Positions 42,270 through 54,360 of a stretch of DNA of 64,000 bases are shown here, one piece after another (positions within the stretch are counted from its first letter, which is position 1; each line of letters opens with the position of its first letter). Position numbers and translations under genes: made by a program. Source of the stretch: Microglena sp. YARC (taxonomy: Eukaryota; Chlorophyta; Chlorophyceae; Chlamydomonadales; Chlamydomonadaceae); the NCBI GenBank assembly GCA_022414725.1, contig JAJSRW010002113.1:1-64000 (forward strand). The letters run 5' to 3'. Under the pieces are notes generated by a model. The model had not been told where the DNA came from, made no database searches, and was given only the letters and a program-made list of their open reading frames with translations.

Positions 42270-43540
42270 TGCCATATCATAACAAAGCTCAAGATAAAGA
42301 TACGTAATGGTCACATGGCCTACGCGTGCCCTGTGTGTCACCTTATACTTTGGTTGCATGCCATAGCATAGCAAAGCTCAAGATAAAGATACGTAACTAT
42401 AACGTAAATGATGCACTCGTCCCTGATCTCAGTCCTCCGTCGTATTCTTACGACTTAAAGGGAACCAGATGTTGAAGTGCTGGTCAATAGCCCCTCATCA
42501 GTAAATCCCCGACCTCATTATCTTTCATTGATTCGTTACATTGTTCTGGACAGATCTTTAAACCTTCTAATCCGATTAGGTGCCTACTTGCTCGTTCCGA
42601 GTAGGAGAAACTCCTCCAATCAAATATAATATTTTGAGTTCAGACTTAGCACAGGGAGACCCACCTTTTGAGTCCCCCCCCCCCCCCCCCCCCCCCCTGA
42701 AAAAACCTTGGACTGGAAAAATACATTCATTTGAGTAGGCTGAACAATACACGGTATGCAGTGCAACGCGAGCCTAACAGATATGAGTGATTCCTGAGTT
42801 GCCATAATACATACATACATTACATTGTCATAGGCAGGCCAGTGTTAAACAAGATAAGCCCACACCACAACTCCTGAGGGTCTTCCAAACACTCTCTCTG
42901 GTACGCACGTAGGTATGTTAAAGTCCAGGGTTGGACACTTAGGCTAAAGGGGCTTGACGAACCTCAAACAATCAAGATCAACTAGAGGTTTTTAGATGGG
43001 CTAATTGAAAGAAATACTGGGCGAACTGGTCTTCCAAAAATCGTAAGCATGCTGCCCACGACGGAGGACCTGAACCAGTGTTACTATCCTAGTATCCTCT
43101 ATTGCAGCAGTACGCATATTTGTATTTTTGCAGTCCAGGGGTAGCCAAATAGGCTAAGAGGACTTTCTCAACCTCTGCATCAGGAAAGGCAGTTGAAAAC
43201 AAGCACTGGTGAATTGAACCCCAACTAGTTGTTAACGACGGGGGAGTAGTACGTGTTATCCCAAACCGTGCATCATCACGCCCAGCTCATCTTCGAAGCC
43301 GTTAAATCCATTGTCATCTTCCTGCATGCATCCGATCCCAGATGAGATGAAGATTCAATTGTAATGTATAATTAAATGATCACTGTAGCACGAAATCAGC
43401 CCCCCCACCGGCAAAACGATTGTTTGGGTTTCAGTCCATCAAAGCCTTTTCTTTTTAAGACCTTCCTTCCACAGTTGGGCAATTCCCTTTAGCCTATTTG
43501 GCCTACCCCTTGACTGCAACATACGAACATGCAACACATT
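42270..43540. other. gene-free stretch with R3 copies
   Basis: A duplicated 'caaagctcaagataaagata' phrase lies at 42284 and 42373. A poly-C tract lies at 42675-42697, with R3 copies at about 43130-43245 (-) and 43378-43520 (+). No gene was recognised. Confidence 0.5.
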
Positions 43541-44159
43541 TTGCTGGGTTGTATTGCAACGGGTTGTGTTGTGTTGTGTTGCGTACTGGACCAGTATTGT
43601 GTTGAGTTGTGTTGTTCAGTTTGGTGGTGCTGTGCTGTTTTGTGTACTAGTGCGGTATTGTGTTGAGTTGGGTTGTGCCGTGTGGTGGTGCTGTGCTGTG
43701 TTATGTACTGGTGAGGTATTGTTTTGAGTTGTACTGTGTTGTGGTGCTGTGCTGTGTAATACTGTTTTGTTTTATGTTGTGTACTGGTGCAGTATCGTGT
43801 TGACTTGTGTTGTACTGTGTAGTGGTGCTGTGCTGTGTAATGCTGTTGCGTTTTGTTGTGTTGTGTGCAGGGTACTTCCATTGACCAAATTGGCGAGCGC
43901 TTTAGCGCACTTGAAAAAATAAAAGCTGCGCTTTGTAGTGCAAAAAGCGCAAAAATTGCTTGCTGCGCCCACAGGGGGTTGCAAAAATCTGCGCGAAACG
44001 CGCAGTGGGCCTCAAAAAGGCAGCGCGCCAGCGCGCAAAAGTGCGCGCTTGGAAGTGCCCTGGTTGTGTGCAACGCATCAGACAGCCACAGAGGTGCTAC
44101 TAACCTGTTGTCTTGCGTTTAAATGTGTTGTGTTGTGTACTATTGTGTGATGTTGACAC
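43541..44159 (+). repeat. (GTGTT)n-rich microsatellite
   Basis: Irregular ttgtgttg/gtgctgtgctgt repeats on both sides of an M1 MITE. Confidence 0.8.
43868..44062. mobile_element. MITE family M1, with perfect target duplication
   Basis: A 195-bp element, CAGGGTACTTC...GGAAGTGCCCTG, flanked by gttgtgtg at 43860-43867 and 44063-44070, inside the microsatellite. Confidence 0.9.
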
Positions 44160-44761
44160 GACCTACCGCATCGTCGAACACATGCAGCATCTTGGGCCTT
44201 TGTATGGGCAGGGCATAAGTACTGCCCTTCAAGGTTATCAGGGTGTTGCATCGTGTTGTGTTGCGTTGTGTTGTGTACTATTGTGTAGTGTTGACATTAC
44301 CTACCACATCATCAAACACGTACAGCTTCTTGAGTCTTTGTATGAGCAGGGCATCAGTACTGCCCTTCAAGGTTATCAGGGTGATGCATTGTGTTTTATT
44401 GTGTTGCATTGTGTTGTGTTGTGTTGCATTGTGTTGGGTACTACTGTGTGGTGTTGACATTACCTGCCACATTATCAAACACATACAGCTTCTTGAGCCT
44501 TTGTATGAGTAATGCCTCAGTACTGCCCTTCAAGGTTATCAGGGTGTTTCATTGTGTTTTATTGTGTTGCATTGTGTTGGGTACTATTGTGTGGTGTTGA
44601 CATTACCTACCACATTATCAAACACATACAGCTTCTTGAGCCTTTGTATGAGCAATGCCTCAGTACTGCCCTTCAAGGTTATCAGGGTGTTGCATTGTGT
44701 TTTATTGTGTTGTGTTGTGTTGTGTTGCATTGTGTTGCATTGTGTTGCATTGTGTTGTGTA
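44160..44761 (-). repeat. four copies of the 3' half of LRR exon h
   Basis: Each copy carries 'gggcagtactgaggc', 'atacaaaggctcaagaagct', 'gtttgata' and 'ggtaggtaatgtcaacacc' (minus-strand reading), separated by (CAACA)-type microsatellite. They lie at about 44155-44240, 44295-44375, 44475-44545 and 44605-44690. Confidence 0.85.
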
Positions 44762-44926
44762 CTATTGTGTGGTGTTGACGTTACCTACCGCATCATCAAA
44801 CACGTACAGCTTCTTGAGCCTTTGTATGAGAAAGGCCTCAGTGCTGCCCTTCAAAGTTCTCAGCGAGGAAGTGGAGATGTACAAGGTGCGCAGCTGTGTG
44901 AGGCGTGCTAGCTCACTGGGCAGGCT
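44762..44926 (-). CDS. LRR gene exon h (probable last exon)
   Basis: Acceptor 'catccacccag', then [18 protein letters not shown]... ending [18 protein letters not shown] and TAG (44762-44764). A donor-like gcg|gtaggt at 44788 offers an alternative end. The TAG recurs in downstream partial copies, which favours a terminal exon. Confidence 0.75.
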   Translation of the reverse strand, partial: SLPSELARLTQLRTLYISTSSLRTLKGSTEAFLIQRLKKLYVFDDAVGNVNTTQ

Positions 44927-47344
44927 CTGGGTGGATGAAGGGGTGGGTGGGTGGGTGCGTGGGTGCGTGGGTGGGTGAGTGAGTGAGTGAGTGAGCGAGC
45001 GAGTGAGTGAGTGAGTGGGTGAGTGGGTGGGTGAGTGAGTGAGTGAGTGAGTGAGTGAGTGAGTGAGTGAGTGAGTAGATGGGTGGCTGCAAGGGTGGGT
45101 GGGGGCCGAGATGTAACAAGGTGCGCAGTTGTGTGAGGCAGGCTAGCTCACTGGGCAGGCTCTGGGTGGATAAAGGGGTGGGTGGGTGGAGGGTGGGTGG
45201 ATGCAAGGATGGATTGTGGAGGAGATGTACAAGGTGTGCTGTTGTGTGAGGCATGCTAGCTCACTGGGCAGGCTCTAAGAGGATGAAGGGGTGGGTGGGT
45301 GGAGGGTGGGTGAATGAGTGGGAGGGTGGGCGGGTGGGTGCAGAAGGGTGGGTGGGCGGAGGCGAAGATGTACAAGGTGTGCTGTTTGTATGAGGCACGC
45401 TAGCCCCCTGGGCAGGCTCTGTTCAGGGTGGGCAGGTGGGGGGAGCGTTGGGTGGGTGTAGGGGTGGGTGGGTTTGTAGGGTGGGTGGGTCAGTGAAGGG
45501 GTGGGTGGGTGGATGATGGGGTGGGTGGGAGGGTGGGTGGGTGAGTAGGAGGGTGTGGGTGTGGGTGGTTGCCAATATGGGTGGGTGGTTGGGTGCAGAA
45601 GGGTGGTTGGGCCGAGGCGAAGATACACAAGGTGTGCTGTTGTGTCAGGCACGCTAGCCCCCTGGGCAGGCTCTGTTCAGGGCAGTTGCACCAGGCCTGG
45701 CAACTCCCTGCAGCTAAACAGTGAGCCCTCCCCCCCCTCCCCACCACCACCCACCACCCATCCACAAACACATGCGCACACACACCTAACACCTGTTTCC
45801 ATTTATGCGCAGTTGCACCAGGCCTCACAGCTCCCCGCAGCTAGGAGTTGATCAGTATTGATCAGCTCGCCTCTCAGATCAAAACAATCCAAGCAGGACT
45901 CCACACCACCCCACTCCTACCTCACCACCCTATACCCCCCCCACAAACACATACCCCCCCCCCCCACCCACCCACCCACCCACCCACCCACCCACACCTG
46001 AAACCTGTTTCCATTGATGCGGAGCTGCACCAGGCCTACCTCAACCCCCTAACCCCCCCCCCCCCCCCCCCCCCCCACCACCCACACCTGAAACCTGTTT
46101 CCATTGATGCGCAGCTGCACCACTCCTACCTCACCACCCTATACACCTGCCCCCCCCCCCCTCCCTGCCCCCCCCCCCCCCCACCCACACACCCACACAC
46201 CCCACCACCACACACTCACCTGAAGCCTGTTTCCATTTATGCGCAGCTGCACCAGCCCAGACAACTCTCCGCAGCTAGAGGGTAAGGTGCTCATCAGCTT
46301 GTCACTCAAATCCAAACACCCCAAGCTGGACTCCTCACCCACCTATACACCTACCCTCCCCCCACACCCACACCCACCCACCCACCCACACCTACCCACC
46401 CACACACCTGAAACATGTTTCCATTTATGCGCAGCTGCACCAGGCCAGACAACTCTCCGCAGCTAGAGGGTAAGGTGCTCAGCAAGTTGTCACTCAAATC
46501 CAAACACTCCAGGGACGCCAGGTTGCCCAAAGAGAGGGGCACAAGGGTGAGAGCGTTTCCATGCAAGTCAAGGTCCTTGCAAGCCATTAGGGCTCCGATG
46601 CCTGCATGTGTGTGTGTGTGTGCGTGTGCGTGTGTGGCAAAGTATAAATTCAAATTCAAGTTCAAATTCGAATCCAAGCACTCCAGGGACGTCAGGTTGC
46701 CCAAAGACAGGGGCACAAGGGTGAGAGCGTTGCCATGGAGGTCAAGGTCCTTGCAAGCCATCAGGGCACCGATGCCTGCATGTGTGTGAGCGTGCGCGTG
46801 TGTGTGTTGAAATTTACATTCAAATTCAAGTTCAAATTCGAATTCAAGCACTCAAGGACCGTCCGGTTGCCCAAAGAGAGGGGCACAAGGGTGAGAGTGT
46901 TGCCATGCAGGTCAAGGTCCTTGCAAGCCATCGGGGCACCAATGCCTGCATGTGTGTGCGTGTGTGTGTGTCCAAGTATAAATTAAAGTTCAAGTTCAAA
47001 TTTGAATTTGAATCCAAGCACTCGATGGACGACAGGTTGCCCAAAGTGAGGGGCGCTAGGGTGAGAGTGTTCCCATGCAAGTCAAGGCCCTTGCAAGCCA
47101 ACAGGGCTCCAATGGCTGCATGTGCATGTGCGTGTGTGTGTGTATATGTTTGTGTGTGTGTGTGTGTGTGTTCAATTATAAATTCAAATTCAAATTTTAA
47201 TTCGAATCCGAGCACTCCAGGGACGACAGGTTTCCCAAAGACAGGGGCACAAGGGTGAGAGAGTTCCTATGCAGGTCAAGGTCCTTGCAAGACATTAGGG
47301 CTCCGATGCCTGCATGTGTGTGTATGTGTGTGTGTGTGTATGTA

Positions 47345-47399
<55 letters not shown>

Positions 47400-50300
47400 A
47401 AGTATACATTCGAATTCAAAATTAATTCGAATCCAAGGAATCCAGGGACACCAGATTTTCCAAAGTGAGGGGCGCTAGGGTGAGAGTGTTCCCACGCCAG
47501 TCAAGGTCGTTGCAAGCTATCAGGGCTCCGATGCCTGCATGTGCATGTGCGTGTGTGTGCGTCATGTGTATGTGTTTGTGTGTGTGTGTGTGTGTGTGCG
47601 TGTGTGTGCGTGTGTGTGTCATGTGTATGTGTTTGTGTGTGTGTTTCGAAGTATAAATTCAAGTTCAAATTTAAAATCGAATCCGTGCACACCAGGGACG
47701 CCAGGTTGCCCAAAGACAGGGGAACAAGGCTGAGAGCGTTTCCATGCAGGTCAAGGTCCTTGCAAGCCATTAGGGCTCCGATGCCTGCATTTGCGTGTGT
47801 ATATGTCCAAATTAATATCAAATTTAAACCACCAGGCCCTTCAGGGGGATTTTCAATACCTGGAACTGTAAAAAATAGTGTAGAAAACTCATATGCTATG
47901 TTGCCCAAAGAGAGGGGCACAAGGGTGAAAGAGTTGCCATGTAGGTCAAGGTCCTTGCAAGCCAACATGGCTCCGATGCCTGCATATGTCTGTGTTTATG
48001 TGTCCAAATGTAATATTCATTTTAAACCACCAGGCGCTTCAGGGGGATTTGTTTATATCAGAAACTGTCTGAAACTGAAAAAACATTGTAGAGAACTCAT
48101 AAATAGTAACGCTTATTTCAAATTAACAAGTCCTATGCAGCGTCGCAAGCGACGCGGAAAATTGGCGGAGTGTGTTGGCAACGAAACAAAGGTGGCAACG
48201 ATGTACCTGACCGAAGCGAGTTAGTTTCGCGACCGTTGGATGACGTGTCAGGCTTCAAGCATTTGTTTTGTTGGATGGTCTAATGGGTAAACATGGGGGC
48301 TCCCGCCCCCTTGAAGAGGGGGCTCCGCTAAAAAATGCTCATTACCCCCCCCCCCCCCCTCCCCCCCCCCACACACCCTTCCCCCCCCCACAGCGGCGCC
48401 TTCTTGAGGTAGTGGATGCGGCTGGCGAGGAAGAGGACAGACAGCACAACCACACACAGCCACAACCAGACACACACACACACACACACAGAGGACAGAC
48501 AGCCACAGCCACAACCACACACACACACTCACACACACACACACAGAAGACAGACAGCCACAGCCACAACCACACACACACACTCTCTCTCTCTCTCTCA
48601 CACACACACCACCACCACCACACTCACTCACTCAAAACACAACCAAGGTGGGTGGCCCCAACGTCAACCTCACGCCTCGTAATTGAAATTGAAATTGTTA
48701 CATCCGTGTAATACATTCCCTCACAGGACGTGAAGTTAAGGACACCACAGCGTAAGCCGGAGCTAGCTATAGTCACCGACGCCTCGTAACATTATATTCA
48801 TTGATTTATTAATTCAATAAAACCGAGAAAAAGATACATGATAATATAATTATGCCCTTCAACTATTGAACATTAAACTAGAATACTATACTACTTTTGT
48901 ATACTGTATTATTATACACTTATACTTGTGCATTTTATATTATTATACCCTTATACTAATTTATACTGTATTATTATACACTTATACTTGTGCATTTTAT
49001 ATTATTATACCCTTATACTAATTTATACTGTATTATTATACACTTATACTATTTTATACTATACTGCTCTACCCTAATATTATTTTATCATCATGACTCA
49101 CCCAGGGGTAAGTAATCAAGGCTATTGGAGGCAAGGTTGATGACACCCACAGTGCCAGATACCCCCCCCACCCCCACCCCACCCCACCCCCCCAATCGTA
49201 TAACATTATTATACCCTTAATCTATGCCATTACCATTACTCTACCATTACATTTTACCTACACTACCATGCCATTACCATTACACTACCATTACATTTTA
49301 CCTACACTACCATGCCATTACCATTACACTACCATTACATTTTACCTACACTACCATGCCATTACCATTACACTACCATTACATTTTACCTACACTACCA
49401 TGCCACTACCATTGCACTACCATACCATTACCATTACACCCTTATACTATGCGCTTATAATCTTATACTATTGTATACTATACTGTTATGCCCTCATATT
49501 ATGTTATCATCATGACTCACCCAGGGGTAAGTACTCAAGGCCATTGGAGGCATGGTTGATGACACCCAGGGCGCCAGGTTAGCCCCCCCCCACCCCCCAC
49601 CCCCCCATACCCACCCACACCACACACATTATAACATTATGTTATCCTTATATTATGTTATCATCATGACTCACCCAGTGGTAAGTACTCAAGGCTATTG
49701 GAGGCAAGGTTCAACCACTTCACGTTTCTCAGCTGGCAGAAGGACTCTGGCTGCAAGGTTGAAGGTGTGAGGAGACAGAGTGAGCACAACAATGATGGTG
49801 TGAGAATGCAGTGTGTTCTCACAATGGTGAACATGGAAGGGCGCAGTTAAGCAAGCTGTGGGTCTAAAGAGGTTGATGCCACTTCATGCTTCTCAACTGA
49901 CAGAAGGACTCTGGCTGCAAGGATGAAGGTGTGAGGAGACAGAGTGAGCACACCAATGATGGCGTGAGAATGTAGTGTGCTCTCACAATGGTGAACATGG
50001 AAGGGCGCAGTATAAGCAAGCTGTGGGTCAAGGAGAGGTTCAGCCACTTCATGCTTCTCAGTTGACAGAAGGACTATGGCTGCAGGGATGGACGGGTGAG
50101 GAGACAGAGTGAGCACACCAATGATGGCGTGAGAATCTAGTGTGTTCTCACAATGGGCAACATGGAAGGGCGCAGTATAAGCAAGCTGTGGGTCAAGGAG
50201 AGGTTCAGCCACTTCATGTTCCTCAGCTACTGAAGGACTACGGCTGCAAGGATGGACGGGTGAGGGCATAGAGTCAGCAAAAGGATGATGGCGTGAGGGT

Positions 50301-52975
50301 ATAGAGTGCTCATATAACACAAATTGCTATCCTACCAGATTCCTTAAGCAGTTGTGGTACCACACACACACACACACACACACAAACTCACAAATACAAA
50401 TCGCCATCCTACCAGATTCTTTAAGCAGTTGTGGTGAGCATCCAAATACTCCAACATCATCAGCGACGATATCGAGGGCGGCAGGTACGCAATGCGGTTA
50501 TGCGACAGGTCAGCGTACTTCAGTAGACGCAGCTCCGAAACCATGCGCGGCAGTACGCTGATGCCGTTAGCACTGAGGTCGAGGTGGCGGAGCTCTGTGA
50601 GGGAGCTCAGACACATTGGGTAGGGGGAAGCTGGTCAGCACTTAGGGGTGGAGAGAGGGGGTGGAGAGGGGGGGGTGGGGTGGAGAGAGGGGGGGAATGG
50701 GGGGAATGTGTGTGTGGGGGGGAAAGGGGGGAGAGAGGGGGTGGGGAGGGGGTGGAGGGGGTGGAGAGAGGGGGCGGAGAGGGGGTGGAGGGGGTGGAGG
50801 GGGGGGGTGGGGTGGGGGTGGAGGGGGGGGAGAGGGGGGGAGGGGAGAGGGGTCAGCACTTAGCTGGTCAGAATTTGGATTTAGGTGGTTCAGGTTTAGG
50901 TGGTTTAGGTTGAGTCGGTTTATGTCATTAGGTGGTTTAGGTTAAGTCGTTTTATATGATTAGGTGGTTTAGGTTTAGTTGCTTTAGGTGATAAGGTGGA
51001 TTAGGAAAATAACTGTTGACCAGCTTCTCCCCACCTACAGTCTAGTGAGTAGCAATATGATTTTGTATGATATTATACGATGCCGGCAGGCTGACTAGGC
51101 TAGAGTTACCAATGGGGTAGGTCTCAATGGCGTTGTTGGGAACGCTGAGTTGGGTGAGCTGCCTCAGATGAGGTGTTAGTGTTGGTGTTGGTGTTGGTGG
51201 TGTTGGTGTTGGTGTTGGTGGTGTTGGTGTGGGTGTTGGTGGTGTTGGTGGTGGCGTGGTGTTGGTGGTGTAAGTGGCGCTGGTGTTGGTGTTGGTGTTG
51301 TTGGTGTTGGTGTTGGCGTGATGGTGGTAAAGGTGTTGGCGTGGTGATGTGGTGGTGGTGGTGGTGGTGGTGATGACGTGGTGCTGGAGGGAAAATTATG
51401 GTAAGACACATGGGGTAGGCTTCAAGGGCATTGCTAGAGACGCTGAGTTGGGTGAGCTGCCTCAGATGAGGTGGTGGTGGTGGTGGTGTGGTGGTATAGT
51501 GGTGGTGTTGGTGTTGGTGTTGGTGTTGGTGGTGGCGGTGTTGGTGGTGTTGGTGTGGGTGTTGGTGGTGTTGTTGGTGTTGTTGGTGGCGTGATGGTGG
51601 TGGTAGTGGTGGAGGTGTTGGCGTGGTGATGTGGTGGTGGTGATGGTGGTGGTGGTGGTAGAAGTGGAGGGGTTGGCGTGGTGATGTGGTGGTCTTGGTG
51701 GGTGGTGGTGGTGGTGGTGGTAATTGGCGGTGATGGTGGTGGTAGTGGTGGTGGTGGCTGTGGTGGTGGTGGCGTGGTGTTGGTGGTGGTGGTGGTGGCG
51801 TGGTGAGGGTGTTGGTGGTGGCATGGTGGTGGTGGTGGTGGCGTGGTGAGGTGGTTGGTGGTGCGTGGTGGTGGTGGTGGTGGCGTGGTGGGTGGTGGTG
51901 GTGGTGGGTGGTGGTGGCGGCGTGGTGAGGTGGTGGGTGGTGGTGGCGTGGTGGTGGTGGTGGTGCGTGGTGAGGTGGTGGTGGTGGCGTGGTGGTGGTG
52001 GTGTGGTGGTGGTGGCGTGGTGGTGGTGGTGGTGGTGGTGGCGTGGTGAGGTGGTGGTGGTGGCCGTGGTGGTGGTTGTGGTGGCGTGGTGAGGTGGTGG
52101 TGGTGGCGTGGTGGTGGTGGTGGTGGCGTGGTGGTGGTTGTGGTGGCGTGGTGAGGTGGTGGTGGCGTGGTGGTAGGTGGCGTGGTGAGGTGGTGGTGGT
52201 GGCGTGGTGGTGGTGGTGGTGGTGGTGGCGATGTGAGGTGGTGGTGGTGGCGTGGTGGTGGTGGTGGTGGCGTGGTAGTGGTGGTGGCGGCGTGGTGAGG
52301 GTGGTGGTGGTGGCGTGGTGGTGGTGGTGGCGGTGTGGTGAGGTGGTGGTGGTGGCGTGTGGTGGTGGTGGTGGCGTGGTGAGGTGGTGGTGGTGGCGTG
52401 TTGGTGGTCGGGTGGCGGTGTGGTGAGGTGGTGGTGTGGTGCGTGTTGGTGGTGGTGGCGGTGTGGTGAGGTGGTGGTGGTGGCCGTGTTGGTGGTGAGT
52501 GGCGGTGTGGTGAGGTGGTGGTGGTGGCTGTGGTGGTGGTGGTGGCGTGGTGAGGTGGTGGTGTGGTGATAAGGCGGTGCTGGAGGGAAAATTGGGGAGG
52601 GGTGTGCGTGGGTTTTAAAAGTGCCCCTACCTGAGGCAAATGGGTCAGGTCTCAAGGGCGTTGCTGGAGGCGCTGAGATGGGTGAGCTGCCTCAGATGAG
52701 GGGGTGGTGGTGGTGGTGGTGGTGGTGCGTGAGGGGGTGAGGGGGTCAGGTTGGTGAGTGTGGTGGTGGTGACGTGGTGCTGGAGGTGAAATTAGAGAGA
52801 TGTGTGTGTGGGTTTCAAAAGTGCCCCTACCTGAGGCACATGGGGCAGGTCTCAAGGGCGTTGCTGGAGACGCTGGGTTGGGTACTTGAGTGAGCTTCCT
52901 CAGATGAGGTGGCGAGGTGGTGGTGATGTGGTGGTGTGGTGAGGCGGTGCTGGAGGGGAAAGTTGGGTGGATGGA

Positions 52976-53012
<37 letters not shown>

Positions 53013-53898
53013 GGGGGGGGGAGGGGGTCAAAACTGCTCCCTACCTCAGACACATTGGGTAGGCCTCAAGGGCGTTGCTGGAGACGCTGAGTTGGGTTAG
53101 CTGCCTCAGTTCACCCAGGGGGAGGGGGAGGTCGCGCAGCAGGTTGTAGGCGAGGGAGAGGTCTTTCAGGCTATGAAGGTGAGAAATGCTGTCAGGAAGG
53201 GTGTGGATGGAGTTGCCTGCAGGAAGTGTGAGGATGTGGGTGTGTTGTTACAGTCCAGGGGTAGGCCAGATAAATAATACAACGACGAATACTACTACTA
53301 CTACTACTTCTAATACTTATAAGAATAGGGACTTGCCCGACCGTGGCGGGTTCAGTAAGGTGAGGAGAGGTCTTTCAGGCCATGCAGGCGAGAGATACTG
53401 TCAGGAAGGGTGTGGATGGAGTTACCTGCAGAACAGGGTGAGGGTGAGGGTGAGGGTGTGTTGTTACAGTCCAGGGGTAGGTCACATAAATAATACTCAT
53501 AAGAATACTACTGCTAATACTACTACTTCTAATACTTATAATACTTGCCCAACAGGGACAGGTTGTAGGTGAAGGAGGTCGTTCAGGCTATGCAGGCGAG
53601 AGATACTGTCAGGAAGGGTGTGGATGGAGTTGCCTGCAGAACAGGGTGAGGGTGAGGGTGTGTTGTTACAGTCCAGGGGTAGGTCACATAAATAATACTC
53701 ATACGAATACTACTGCTAATACTACTACTTCTAATACTTATAATACTTGCCCAACAGGGACAGGTTGTAGGTGAAGGAGGTCGTTCAGGCTATGCAGGCG
53801 AGAGATACTGTCAGGAAGGGTGTGGATGGAGTTGCCTGCAGAAAAGGGTGAGGGCGAGGGCGAGGGTGTGTTGCTACAGTCCAGGGGTAGGCCCAATA

Positions 53899-53954
<56 letters not shown>

Positions 53955-54221
53955 GAAGAAGAAGAATACATACATAATCAAGAATAATACTGTAATACAT
54001 GATGGTGAGGGAGAGGTCTTTCGGTCCATGCAGGTGGGGGATGCTGACAGGAAGGGTGTGAATGGAGTTGCCTGCATGTAGGTATGTGTGTTGTTACAGT
54101 CCAGGGGTGGGCCGAATAATAAATAATAATAAATACATAATAATAATACATAATACATAATACAACTGAGCGTGGGGTGTCAACAAAATACTTCTTGAAC
54201 ACCTGCTGATAATACACAAGA

Positions 54222-54264
<43 letters not shown>

Positions 54265-54324
54265 ATATAATATAAATATAATAATAATAATATTAGTAAT
54301 AATAATAATAATACCGGTAACCCG

Positions 54325-54360
<36 letters not shown>

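Larger units (their letters stand above)
47991..49090. other. intron f-g interior: R1, S2, microsatellites
   Basis: R1 lies at 48118-48335, poly-C near 48345-48390, and (CA)n with 'gacagacagccacagccaca' repeats at 48430-48640. S2 lies at 48683-48778. AT-rich tandem repeats of about 62 bp ('tatactgtattattatacac') lie at 48900-49060. No exon was seen. Confidence 0.6.

Noticed and set aside
46735..47733. Basic K/R/F-rich plus-strand proteins
   Set aside because: They are antisense to the exon-g echo array and its (TG)n spacers; the minus-strand LRR reading explains the conservation.
51434..52655. 400-codon T/P/H-rich frames on the minus strand
   Set aside because: They translate a (CAC/CAA)n microsatellite inside an LRR-gene intron; several frames are open at once.
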